DNA from: Thermoplasmata archaeon
Lineage (GTDB): Archaea; Thermoplasmatota; Thermoplasmata; Lutacidiplasmatales; UBA184
NCBI GenBank assembly: GCA_030040865.1
Contig: JASHSX010000002.1
Location: 1 to 19,819 of the forward strand
Length of the DNA stretch: 19,819 nt
Reading direction: 5' to 3'
How positions within the stretch are numbered: position 1 is the first letter of the stretch; each line of letters opens with the position of its first letter. This document shows positions 1-7,471 of this stretch, one piece after another. Under the pieces are notes generated by a model. The model was given only the letters and a program-made list of their open reading frames with translations, was not told the origin of the DNA and made no database searches. The position numbers and the translations under genes are program-made.

Positions 1-192
1 GCGTCGAAGCTCATCGGGCAAGGACTGCCGAGCCTCACGAAGCTGGCGCACGTCGTCGGGATCGTCCGCCACGACGAGCTGATCCGGGACGTATTCGACC
101 CGGCCCTTCGGATCCAGGAAGGGGACACCCTGCTGCTGTTCGGTGACCCGTCCGGCCTGCACGAACTGGAGACGGCGGCCGGCGCCACCTAA
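1..192 (+). CDS. C-terminal fragment of a TrkA-C (RCK_C) domain protein
   Basis: Frame 1 is open from the window edge to TAA at 190-192, giving 63 residues without a start, so the gene is cut by the window. The visible part has the usual end of an RCK_C/TrkA-C domain: a strand with HVVGIVRHDEL, then a helix, then RIQEGDTLLLFGDPSGLHELE, which matches the family pattern of Gly-Asp followed by a hydrophobic strand and a Gly-x-x-x-x-Leu turn near the C terminus. RCK_C domains regulate K+ channels, Trk/Ktr uptake systems and cation/proton antiporters by binding ligands in the cytoplasm. Which transporter this one serves cannot be told because the rest lies upstream. It converges on the radical SAM gene with an 86 bp gap. 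Confidence 0.75.
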   Translation, partial: ASKLIGQGLPSLTKLAHVVGIVRHDELIRDVFDPALRIQEGDTLLLFGDPSGLHELETAAGAT

Positions 193-278
193 AGTTCGCG
201 CCCGGGCCGTGGTCCGCCGGGGAACGATCCGTCCCCGACGACGAGAGGCAGCGCACTACGAACCGCCACCGCCCTATC

Positions 279-1370
279 CTACGCGACCGGGGCCGGAGTG
301 CGCGGCGGTCCCCCGGGCGGACGGGACCCCACGACCGGCAGCGATCCGCGGGTCCGGCCTCGCCGCCGGACCCGTAGGTACTCCACGGCCGCCTCGAGCA
401 CCCGCTCCCGGACCATGCCCGGGTTCGCCCAGGAGAACAGCGACGGCTCGAGATAGCAGGCGAGCGCGCACCGGTTGCACGTGCCGTACCGGTCCCAGTC
501 GAAGGAGTTCCAGAGCGCCCGGACGTCGACGTCCCAGATCGGGAGCCTCCCGCTGTACTCCTGCAGCACATAGCAGGGAAGGACGATGCGGCCGCTCGGG
601 TCGACGTTGATCGTCATCCACGGACGGCAGACCCAGGGTCGATCTCCGTACCACGACCCGAGCAGGGCGAGAAAGTACTCGGGCGACTCGAGGAGCGGAG
701 CGCCCTCGTTCTTGCGCTCGAGCAGAGACTCGAGGGTCGTTCGGAGCCGCGCGCGGTCGGGGGACATCGCGTCGGCGGTCGAGTAGTCGTAGGCGACCTG
801 GACCGTGATGCGGATTCCGAGCTCCTCCGCGAGGTCGACCAGCGCTCCCGCCTCCCCGAGATTGTCCTTCGTCACCGTGTGGCTGATGGCCAGCGGTACT
901 TGGCCGTCGACCGCCCGGATCCCCGCGACCGCGCGGTCGAACGACCGCGGAATGCCGCGCAACCGGTCGTGCGTCGCGCGGAGGCCGTCCAACGAGACGA
1001 AGAGGTACTCGACGTCATCGCGGAACTCCCGGAACCGTTGGGCGAGCAGCCACCCGTTCGTGACGACGGAGGTATGGAACCGTGCGTGCGCCTCCTCGAG
1101 GATCGACGGCAGCTCGGGCCGCAGCAGGGGCTCGCCGCCCTCGAAGCCGAGGAACGACACGCCCGCCCGGACGAGGGCATCCATCATGCGAACCTCCTCG
1201 TCCAGCGTCAGCAGCGGGTCGTCCTCTCGTCGCCAGAACGGGCACATGTGGCACTCGAGATTGCAACGGTAGAGCAGCTTGTGGCCGGCCAGCACCGGCG
1301 ACCGTTCCCCGCCGAGCCCACGGATCGAGCGTCCCAGACTGCGCAGCAGGACGGGGCGAACGACCGCCAT
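279..1370 (-). CDS. Radical SAM protein with SPASM-like C-terminal cysteines
   Basis: A 363-residue protein. The radical SAM signature CxxxCxxC is present as Cys36, Cys40 and Cys43 (CNLECHMC), which hold the catalytic [4Fe-4S] cluster. The SAM-contacting GGEP motif is at 78-81 and a VTNGW strand is near 103. A second cysteine set (Cys248, Cys266, Cys298, Cys301, Cys305) follows a VDPSGRIVLPC stretch, as in SPASM or twitch auxiliary-cluster domains. These enzymes use 5'-deoxyadenosyl radicals to modify peptides, cofactors or lipids; the substrate cannot be read from the sequence. No small precursor peptide gene is visible beside it, so a RiPP-maturase role has no support. The ATG at 1370 is the first start and lies about 35 residues before the cluster motif, normal for the family. 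The last ~30 residues are Arg/Pro/Gly-rich and probably disordered. Confidence 0.88.
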   Translation of the reverse strand: MAVVRPVLLRSLGRSIRGLGGERSPVLAGHKLLYRCNLECHMCPFWRREDDPLLTLDEEVRMMDALVRAGVSFLGFEGGEPLLRPELPSILEEAHARFHTSVVTNGWLLAQRFREFRDDVEYLFVSLDGLRATHDRLRGIPRSFDRAVAGIRAVDGQVPLAISHTVTKDNLGEAGALVDLAEELGIRITVQVAYDYSTADAMSPDRARLRTTLESLLERKNEGAPLLESPEYFLALLGSWYGDRPWVCRPWMTINVDPSGRIVLPCYVLQEYSGRLPIWDVDVRALWNSFDWDRYGTCNRCALACYLEPSLFSWANPGMVRERVLEAAVEYLRVRRRGRTRGSLPVVGSRPPGGPPRTPAPVA

Positions 1371-1593
1371 GAGGTACCCGCAGCAGGACCGGGAGCCGGG
1401 CCCCGGTCAACGCACCGACCCTCAGGGTTGGGAGGCGTTTAACGGTGCGGCGAGGACTGGGGCACCGACGCGCAGCGCGACTCCGCCTCCGGACGTCGGG
1501 ACCCGGCGCGGCGACCCCGGCCACCTCGTAGGGCGCGTGGGCGACGTGACCCACGAGGTGTTGGCCGAGCCGGTGAGCGCGCCGGAAAAGACC
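1371..1593. other. Non-coding gap with a possible promoter for the radical SAM gene
   Basis: No convincing gene lies in this 223 bp gap. On the minus strand a GTTAAAC sequence at 1437-1443 could be a TATA box for the leftward radical SAM gene, giving a leader of about 40 nt. The open frames across the gap are overlapping antisense frames with low-complexity Arg/Pro/Gly translations. Confidence 0.35.
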
Positions 1594-2280
1594 CTAACGG
1601 GGCCGTGGCTGCCGTTGGGTGCGTCGCACGAGGAGCGCGGTGCACCGGCCCATGGACTCTCCCAGCACGTTCCAGCCCCGGGGACTGCCGGAGCCGTACC
1701 GCTCGACCCGGTCGAACACGAAGTAGGGTTCGAAGACCGAAGCGACCTCGGCAAGCGAGGGCCGGTGCGGCGGCCCGAGGGACTGCTCTACTTCTCGAGG
1801 GATCCAGGTGAGCAGCAGGCGCCCGTCCGGCCGGATCACGCGCGCGATCTCGGCGGCGTACTTCTCGCGAAGTCGCAGGGGGATCGAGTGGAAACAACCG
1901 GTGTCGATCCCGCCCTCGAAGCTTCTTCGCTCGAACGGTATCCGATCCGCTCCGGCGACGCGGAGGTCGACGCTGAGCCCAGCCCGCTGAGCGCGCGAGC
2001 CAGCGATCCGGATTGCGGTCGGGGAGATGTCGATCCCGCAGACGTCGAATCCGTGTCCGGCCAGCCAGAGGAGGGTCGTGCCCGTCCCGCACCCCGCGTC
2101 GAGGACGCGGCTGCCGGCCGGGAACTGCCGTTCGCGGACCGCACGGACCACCCACGGGGCCGGCCGTGCCGAGAACCACGGCATCCGTCGGTAGTCCTGA
2201 CGACGGTACCAGTCCTCCCAGGCCTCGAACTCGGACGGGTCCGTGGACGAGCTCTTCGTCGCCGACCTCGGTCCCGTCAT
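1594..2280 (-). CDS. Class I SAM-dependent methyltransferase
   Basis: A 228-residue protein from the ATG at 2280. The same frame is open to 2364, but those 28 extra residues are not conserved-looking. Motif I is VLDAGCGTGT (59-68), the acidic post-I segment is GIDIS (82-86), and motif IV is DTGCFHSIP (126-134), with the Asp-x-Gly-Cys-Phe-His form found in thiopurine-methyltransferase-like and TehB-like enzymes. A PDGRLLL strand (151-157) completes the Rossmann fold. It would transfer a methyl group from S-adenosylmethionine to a small molecule or toxic anion; the substrate is unknown. It runs in the same direction as the radical SAM gene, 223 bp downstream, so cotranscription is uncertain. 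The region upstream is shared with the divergent GYD gene. Confidence 0.85.
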   Translation of the reverse strand: MTGPRSATKSSSTDPSEFEAWEDWYRRQDYRRMPWFSARPAPWVVRAVRERQFPAGSRVLDAGCGTGTTLLWLAGHGFDVCGIDISPTAIRIAGSRAQRAGLSVDLRVAGADRIPFERRSFEGGIDTGCFHSIPLRLREKYAAEIARVIRPDGRLLLTWIPREVEQSLGPPHRPSLAEVASVFEPYFVFDRVERYGSGSPRGWNVLGESMGRCTALLVRRTQRQPRPR

Positions 2281-2413
2281 CGGGGTTCGTCTCAGTGGAG
2301 TTCGGGCAAGACCATCAATCCTCCCCAACGAGCCCCCGTAGTGCGGCCGTCCGGCGACATCCACCGAGGACGACCGGAACGAAGCCCCGGTACCTCGAGG
2401 AAGGCTCCGGAGT

Positions 2414-2423
2414 ACCGTTATCG
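2414..2423 (+). promoter_or_regulatory. Possible TATA box of the GYD-domain gene
   Basis: ACCGTTATCG is the most A/T-containing stretch in the GC-rich 178 bp between the divergent methyltransferase and GYD genes. It lies about 40 nt before the ATG, which would give a short leader carrying the GGAGGA ribosome binding site at 2450-2455. Assignment is by position and composition only. Confidence 0.35.
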
Positions 2424-2458
2424 CCGCCCGTCGCGTGCCGGGTCCGGTCGGAGGAACG

Positions 2459-2785
2459 ATGCCGCACTACCTCGTCCAATTCGCCTACACGCCGGAGAGC
2501 TGGGCCGCCATGATCCGTAAGCCGGAGGACCGCACGTCGACGATCGACGCCCTGTTGAAGTCGGCCGGGGGCCGGCCGCTGTCGCTGTACTACCACGCGG
2601 GGGAGTTCGACGGGATCATCCTCGCCGAGCTCCCGAACGACACGGCCGCGAACGCGGTGGCCCTCGCAGCGGGTGCGAGCGGCGCGCTTAAGGTCACGCG
2701 GACGACCCGCCTGTACACCCCCAAGGAGACGGTCGAGGCGCTCGCGCTGGCCGGGAAGCTCCCGTTCCGGTCGCCCGGGGCGTAG
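2459..2785 (+). CDS. GYD domain protein
   Basis: A 108-residue protein, the usual size for a single GYD domain (ferredoxin-like fold). It begins MPHYLVQFAYTPE, which matches the family pattern of a first strand followed by a helix. The central GEFDGIILAELPND segment corresponds to the GxYDxVxxxExPD region that gives the domain its name, followed by a helix of small residues and a final RTTRLYTPKE strand. GYD proteins are small cytoplasmic proteins of unknown biochemical role. The start was chosen at the second in-frame ATG (2459) because a good Shine-Dalgarno sequence, GGAGGA, sits 3-9 nt upstream; the earlier ATG at 2435 would add eight unconserved residues. It converges on the alpha/beta hydrolase with a 19 bp gap. 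Confidence 0.85.
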   Translation: MPHYLVQFAYTPESWAAMIRKPEDRTSTIDALLKSAGGRPLSLYYHAGEFDGIILAELPNDTAANAVALAAGASGALKVTRTTRLYTPKETVEALALAGKLPFRSPGA

Positions 2786-2804
2786 TCGCCGCCGCCGTTC
2801 CCGT

Positions 2805-3665
2805 TCACTTCGCGGAAGGCGAACCGCGGCCGCCGGTCGGGGGGCCCACGAGCAAGCTCCGAAGGGCCTCGTCGAACGCCGTCGGCCGAGAGAGGTTTAC
2901 CAGGTGGTCGGCGCCCGGTATCGGGACGTACCGTGCCCCCGGGATCCCCCGGGCCGCGAACCGCGCGATGAACCCCGTCGTCGGTTCGTCCCGGTCCCCG
3001 AACAGGACGACCGTCGGCGCTCGGACCTCGCCCAAGCGACGGGCGGCCGGCGGATCGATCGGGGTGGCGTGCTTCGCGCTCCGATCCTCGAAGATCTCCT
3101 CGAGGTTCTCCCGGAACATCTGGACCGCGAGGTCCCGCCCGGCCCCTTCGGTCGCCGACGCCCAGTACCGACGCAGGCCCTCGACGGCCTCGTCCTTGCG
3201 GCCCGCCTTCCACGCGGCGGGGATGCCGGCCGAACGCTCGTTGTCCTTCTCGGCCACCGGCTTCACGTCGGGGTCGACGTCGAAGTCGTACCCCGAGACG
3301 GCCCCGGCGACGAGCAGGAGACCGCGGACGGCTTCGGGATGCACGATCGCGTAGTCGAGGGCGATGCTGCCGCCGATGCTATTGCCGACGATCGTGGCCG
3401 GGCCGAGCTTCAGGTGCGTGACGAGGGCGTGGAGATCTTCGACCTCGGTGTATGGTCCGGTCGCCGGAGGAGACTGACCGAAACCCCTCCGATCGTACCG
3501 GACCACCGTCGCGCCGTCGGCGTACGCTCGGAACTCGCGGTCCCATATCCTCCGATCGGCGATCCCCGCATGAAGGAAGACGATCGGGGACCCGTGACCG
3601 CTGCGTTCGTAGGCGATCCGTCCCCGAGGAACGTCGAGCCACTGAGGAGCGGCGAAGTCGGTCAT
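2805..3665 (-). CDS. Alpha/beta hydrolase fold protein
   Basis: A 286-residue protein with a complete hydrolase layout. The oxyanion-hole segment is HAG (32-34), the nucleophile elbow is GNSIGG with Ser96, the acid is in GDRDEP (Asp226 is likely), and the base is His254 in GADHLV. The cap region (about 125-205) is charged and variable. The first half resembles carboxylesterases and enol-lactonase-type hydrolases (YDRRGFGQS around 57-65), so it may cleave an ester, lactone or C-C bond; the substrate is not predictable. The ATG at 3665 was chosen because the fold starts within 10 residues of it; the frame extends upstream to 4403 only as antisense to the phosphatase gene. The C terminus is Gly/Pro-rich. 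Confidence 0.9.
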   Translation of the reverse strand: MTDFAAPQWLDVPRGRIAYERSGHGSPIVFLHAGIADRRIWDREFRAYADGATVVRYDRRGFGQSPPATGPYTEVEDLHALVTHLKLGPATIVGNSIGGSIALDYAIVHPEAVRGLLLVAGAVSGYDFDVDPDVKPVAEKDNERSAGIPAAWKAGRKDEAVEGLRRYWASATEGAGRDLAVQMFRENLEEIFEDRSAKHATPIDPPAARRLGEVRAPTVVLFGDRDEPTTGFIARFAARGIPGARYVPIPGADHLVNLSRPTAFDEALRSLLVGPPTGGRGSPSAK

Positions 3666-3845
3666 CCGGGCTCCGGGAGGTCGTACGATGCGGTCATGGA
3701 CGGTTCCCGGGGTGGGAGAGGGAGGTGACCCTCTTGAGCCCGTGGAGGGAGGGGCTGAAACAGGGCCACAAGGGGACCCTCCTCGCCCGCGACGTCGTCC
3801 GTTCCGTTCTGGGCCCCGGGCTCGCGCTCCCGTCGCGATGAGGTG

Positions 3846-4790
3846 ATGAGTCCGACCCTCCTCGGCGGCTTCCCCGGAGGAGACGTGACCGCCCGCGACG
3901 ATCGACCGATCGATCCTCGGGAGATCTCCTCGTGGGACGGCACCGAGGCCCTGGAGCGGCTCGACCGGTGGGCGGAGCGGTGGCCGGCCCGGGCGCTCGA
4001 GGAGCTCCCGAGCGCGCGCGGAGCGGAGGCGACCGTCCTCGGCGACACTCACGGCGACTGGCCGACCGTCGAATGGCTCGCCGCTCAGTTCCTCGAGGGG
4101 CCCCGGTCGACCGCCCGCTGGATCGCCCTCGGCGATTTTGTCGACCGGACCCCCCCGTCCCTCCCCCAGGGGTCGCTGAGGAACGCGATGTACCTCCTCT
4201 CGCTCAAGGCGGCGTACCCGGACCGAGTGACCCTGCTGAGGGGCAACCACGAGACCCAGCGCCGGATCCCCGCCGGAATGGCGTCGGTCGCGGACGAGGC
4301 CCGTGAGCTGTGGGGCGTGGCGCCCGTGGCCGAACGTGTCCAGGACCTCTTCGACCGGCTTCCTCTCGCGGCGCGGACCGAGAGTGGCGCCTACCTGGCC
4401 CACGCCGGCTTCCCGATGGCTCGGTCGGGCGACTGGCGGGCGGAGCTCGCCGCCGAGTCGGAGCGCGTCCTTCTCGAAGTCGTTTGGAACGACGTCGAGG
4501 GCTCACCGGCCTGCGGTCAGCGGGGGATCGAACAGGAGCCGATCCGCGCCTCGAACCTGGAGACGTTCCTGGCTCGCTCGGACTGCCGGGTGTTCCTGCG
4601 CGGCCACGATCCCGACATCGCGGGTCAGTTCCGGTTCGACCGCCGTCTTCTGACGGTCCACAGCACCCGGGTGTTCGAACGCGCCGGCCTCACACTCGCG
4701 CGCCTGCCGCTCGACGGCGCGGTCGCCCGCCTCTCTGCCTCCTCCCTCCTCCGCCTCCCGTTCCCGCCTTTGCCCACGCGCCGGAGCTGA
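3846..4790 (+). CDS. PPP-family metallophosphatase (Ser/Thr protein phosphatase-like)
   Basis: A 314-residue protein with all PPP catalytic motifs in order: GDTHGD (66-71), GDFVDR (96-101), GNHE (133-136), HAG (186-188, HGG in most relatives) and RGH (252-254). WNDV near 214 corresponds to the WSDP/WNDP segment of PPP enzymes. Two metal ions bound by these residues hydrolyse phosphate esters, classically phospho-Ser/Thr or diadenosine polyphosphates, in the cytoplasm. The start is uncertain: GTG 3843 and ATG 3846 are adjacent, while GTG 3885 has a perfect GGAGGAG ribosome binding site at 3876-3882 and would remove 13 poorly conserved residues. No partner kinase is visible nearby. Confidence 0.88.
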   Translation: MSPTLLGGFPGGDVTARDDRPIDPREISSWDGTEALERLDRWAERWPARALEELPSARGAEATVLGDTHGDWPTVEWLAAQFLEGPRSTARWIALGDFVDRTPPSLPQGSLRNAMYLLSLKAAYPDRVTLLRGNHETQRRIPAGMASVADEARELWGVAPVAERVQDLFDRLPLAARTESGAYLAHAGFPMARSGDWRAELAAESERVLLEVVWNDVEGSPACGQRGIEQEPIRASNLETFLARSDCRVFLRGHDPDIAGQFRFDRRLLTVHSTRVFERAGLTLARLPLDGAVARLSASSLLRLPFPPLPTRRS

Positions 4791-4868
4791 GCGGGGGACG
4801 CGGTCCCGGCGATCCCGCCCGGACTCCTCGCCGGTCGAAGCTCGAGCGCCCGCGCTCCCGGACCAAAC

Positions 4869-4878
4869 GTTCAATAGC
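4869..4878 (+). promoter_or_regulatory. Possible TATA box of the aguBA operon
   Basis: GTTCAATAGC is the only A/T-rich island in the 129 bp between the phosphatase stop and aguB. It lies about 47 nt before the GTG start, implying transcription from around 4898 and a leader of about 20 nt. Confidence 0.4.
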
Positions 4879-4919
4879 GCTCCCCCCTGCCGACCCGGAC
4901 ACGGGAAGCCGGGGCGATC

Positions 4920-5837
4920 GTGACCGAGCACGGAGGGAGACCGTACCGCGTCGCCCTCGTCCAGATGGCGTGCGGACCGGAGCCGGACGACAACGTGGCG
5001 AAAGCCGCCGCACGCGTCGTCGAGGCCGCGAACGGGGGCGCGCAGCTCGTCTGCCTGCCCGAACTGTTCCGTACGCAGTACTTCTGCCAGCGGGAGGACC
5101 ATGCCCTGTTCGACCTCGCCGAATCGATCCCAGGACCCACGACCGAACGGTTCGCGGAGCTCGCGCGCGAGCACCGCGTGGGGATCGTCGTCCCGGTCTT
5201 CGAACGTCGGGCACCGGGCCTGTACCACAACGCCGCGGCCGTGGTCGACCGGGACGGCACGCTCGTCGGGCGGTACCGCAAGATGCACATCCCCGACGAC
5301 CCGCTCTACTACGAGAAGTTCTACTTCGCGCCGGGCGACCTCGGGTTCCGGAGCTTCGCCCTCTCCGTCGGACCGGTGGGCGTGCTGATCTGCTGGGACC
5401 AGTGGTACCCCGAGGCGGCGCGCCTCACCGCGCTCACCGGCGCCGAACTGCTCGTCTATCCGACCGCGATCGGCTGGCACCCGCACGAGAAGGCCGAGCA
5501 CGGGGCATCGCAGCTCGCGGCGTGGCAGACGATCCAGCGGGCCCACGCGATCGCCAACGGGGTGTTCGTCGCGGTCCCGAATCGCGTCGGCCACGAGACC
5601 GGTGACGTCCGAGGAGACCGAGCCGAGGGTCCGGGGATCGACTTCTGGGGGAGCTCGTTCGTCGCGGATCCGTTCGGCCGTGTCCTCGCGGAAGCGAGCG
5701 CCGACCGCGAGGAGATCCTCTACGCCACGGTCGATCCCCGCGCGGTCGCGGTCACCCGTCAGCACTGGCCGTTCCTGCGCGACCGCCGCGTGGACGCCTA
5801 CGCGCCGTTGGCCGAGCGGTTCCGGGACCGCCCGTGA
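4920..5837 (+). CDS. aguB: N-carbamoylputrescine amidase
   Basis: A 305-residue nitrilase-superfamily enzyme that hydrolyses N-carbamoylputrescine to putrescine, CO2 and ammonia. The catalytic triad is visible: Glu48 in CLPELF, Lys121 in YRKMHIPDDP and Cys158 in ICWDQWYPE. The segments KMHIPDDPLYYEKFYFAPGD and CWDQWYPEAARL are highly typical of plant and bacterial AguB rather than of general nitrilases. The start is GTG 4920; no in-frame ATG precedes the VALVQM strand. The stop overlaps the aguA start as GTGA, so the two are translationally coupled. The order amidase then deiminase, with adjacent activities, supports a two-step agmatine-to-putrescine pathway in the cytoplasm. Confidence 0.93.
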   Translation: MTEHGGRPYRVALVQMACGPEPDDNVAKAAARVVEAANGGAQLVCLPELFRTQYFCQREDHALFDLAESIPGPTTERFAELAREHRVGIVVPVFERRAPGLYHNAAAVVDRDGTLVGRYRKMHIPDDPLYYEKFYFAPGDLGFRSFALSVGPVGVLICWDQWYPEAARLTALTGAELLVYPTAIGWHPHEKAEHGASQLAAWQTIQRAHAIANGVFVAVPNRVGHETGDVRGDRAEGPGIDFWGSSFVADPFGRVLAEASADREEILYATVDPRAVAVTRQHWPFLRDRRVDAYAPLAERFRDRP

Positions 5838-6994
5838 CCTCCGCCGGATCGGGGCGCTCGCCGGCGCGAACGCCCCGGGCCCTCGGCTATGCGATGCCGG
5901 GCGAGTGGTCGTCCCACGCGGCCACCTGGATCGCGTGGCCGCACGAACGCTCGGACTGGCCGGGCCATTTCGAGAGGATCCCTCCCGTCTACGTCGAGAT
6001 CGTCCGTGCCCTGGCCGCCGGGGAACGGGTCGAGATCGTGGTCGAGTCGGACCACGCGGCCGACCGCGTGCGGGCGCGGATCGAGGAGGCGGACGTGCCG
6101 CTCGACCGCGTGGGGTTCCACCCGTGGCCCACCGATCGGTCGTGGGTCCGGGACTCCGGCCCCACGTGCGTGGCGACTCGGACCCCGGCCGACGGACGTC
6201 GGGGGGTCGGCTGGGTCCGTTGGCGGTTCAACGCGTGGGCGAAGTACGAGAACTGGCACCGCGACAGTGCGATCGGCGACCGGATCGCCGAGGCGGTCGG
6301 GGGTCCGTCCTGGGCCCCTCGGATCGGAAGCCGTCGCGTCGTGCTCGAGGGCGGTGCGATCGATGCCAACGGGGAGGGCACGCTCCTCACCACGGAAGAG
6401 TGTCTCCTATCGACCGTGCAGGCCCGCAATCCGGGGATGAGCCGTGAGGCGCTCGAGGCCCTCTTCTCTCAGTACCTGGGGATCGACCGGGTCGTCTGGC
6501 TGCCGCGGGGCATCGTGGGGGACGATACCCACGGCCACGTCGACGACGCGGCCCGCTTCCTCGGTCCGAAGACCCTCGCCTACGCGATGGCGCCGGATCA
6601 CCGGGACGCGAACCACGCGCCGCTGGCGGCGAACCACGACCGGTTGCTCCGCTTCGCGGAGGGCCCGCTCGCCGGAACGAAGCTCGTCGAGCTTCCGATG
6701 CCGCGCCCGATCTCCCTCGGGACCGAGCGGCTCCCCGCCAGCTACGCGAACTTCTACATCGCGAACACGGCCGTCCTCGTCCCGCAGTTCGACGATCCGG
6801 CCGACGCGACCGCCCTGGAGGTCCTGCGTCGCGAACTCCCCGGTCGTACGGCGGTCGGGATCCCGTGCCGGGACCTCGTCGTCGGCCTGGGGACCCTCCA
6901 CTGCCTCACCCAGCCCGAGTTCGCCGAGCCCGCCGCGCGGGGGCCCGCCGACGGCCAGAACCGTCCCCGATCCGACGCGTCGCGGGATCGGTGA
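5834..6994 (+). CDS. aguA: Agmatine deiminase
   Basis: A 386-residue member of the peptidyl-arginine-deiminase-like family that converts agmatine to N-carbamoylputrescine and ammonia. Visible motifs are MPGEW (21-25), WVRDSGPT (104-111), LEGGAID (171-177), GDDTHGHVDD (229-238, with His233), and the nucleophile Cys357 in GLGTLHCLTQ. Most relatives have GGGNIHCIT there, so the Leu and Thr are mild deviations, but the Cys-Leu-Thr-Gln core is kept. The GTG start at 5834 overlaps the aguB stop by 4 nt. The last ~25 residues are polar and probably a disordered tail. With AguB it would supply putrescine for polyamine synthesis without agmatinase. Confidence 0.93.
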   Translation: MTSAGSGRSPARTPRALGYAMPGEWSSHAATWIAWPHERSDWPGHFERIPPVYVEIVRALAAGERVEIVVESDHAADRVRARIEEADVPLDRVGFHPWPTDRSWVRDSGPTCVATRTPADGRRGVGWVRWRFNAWAKYENWHRDSAIGDRIAEAVGGPSWAPRIGSRRVVLEGGAIDANGEGTLLTTEECLLSTVQARNPGMSREALEALFSQYLGIDRVVWLPRGIVGDDTHGHVDDAARFLGPKTLAYAMAPDHRDANHAPLAANHDRLLRFAEGPLAGTKLVELPMPRPISLGTERLPASYANFYIANTAVLVPQFDDPADATALEVLRRELPGRTAVGIPCRDLVVGLGTLHCLTQPEFAEPAARGPADGQNRPRSDASRDR

Positions 6995-7010
6995 CGCGCG
7001 CCGACGAACC

Positions 7011-7019
7011 TTCAAGTAA
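7011..7019 (+). promoter_or_regulatory. TATA box of the winged-helix regulator (leaderless)
   Basis: TTCAAGTAA is centred about 31 nt before the ATG at 7047 in otherwise GC-rich DNA. This is the spacing expected for an archaeal TATA box driving an mRNA that starts at or next to its start codon. Confidence 0.5.
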
Positions 7020-7046
7020 GCGTGGCCGAGTCTCGGAAACGCACGC

Positions 7047-7445
7047 ATGCCGACCGACAAGACCGCGGGACGCGCCGAGACGCCGGTCCCGGACGACTCC
7101 GCCCCGGTAGCCCAGCTCGTCGACCGCATCGAGGAGGAGCTCGACCTGCTCGCGCGCAACGTCGACATCCTGGAGAAGCTGGCGAAGAGCCCGCCGATCG
7201 GGATCATCCGGTTGAGCGAGGCCCTTCACCTCCCGATCCACAAGACGCGCTACTCGCTCCATCTCCTCGAGCGGGAGGGCGTGATTCAGCCGTCGGCCGA
7301 CGGCGCGGTCGTGACGGACAAGGCGCGCGAGTTCTGGAGCGGGCTCGACCGTTCCCTCGACCGGATGCAGTCGATCATCCTGCACCTCAAGCAACGCGCC
7401 GCCGAGCACGAGGCGCGAGGGCCGTCGGGCCGGAAAGGCTATTAG
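7047..7445 (+). CDS. Small winged-helix DNA-binding protein
   Basis: A 132-residue protein. Residues 20-48 form a heptad-like helix (likely dimerisation). Residues 50-95 form a winged helix: IGIIRLSEALHLP, then the recognition helix HKTRYSLHLLEREGVI, then a short wing with QPSADGAVVT. A second long helix (97-122) follows. This layout and the HK-x-RYSLxxLE signature match a small regulator family common in euryarchaea and haloarchaea. It probably binds DNA as a dimer; targets are unknown. It sits directly upstream of two tRNA genes, and its stop codon overlaps the likely promoter of tRNA-Asn. The start is supported by a TATA box at leaderless distance. Confidence 0.8.
   Translation: MPTDKTAGRAETPVPDDSAPVAQLVDRIEEELDLLARNVDILEKLAKSPPIGIIRLSEALHLPIHKTRYSLHLLEREGVIQPSADGAVVTDKAREFWSGLDRSLDRMQSIILHLKQRAAEHEARGPSGRKGY
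7438..7445 (+). promoter_or_regulatory. Possible TATA box of tRNA-Asn, overlapping the regulator stop codon
   Basis: GCTATTAG lies about 30 nt before the first base of the tRNA-Asn, the right distance for an archaeal TATA box. It includes the last codon and TAG stop of the preceding winged-helix gene. Confidence 0.4.
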
Positions 7446-7471
7446 CGGCATCCCCGCTCGGAGCCGTCGGT

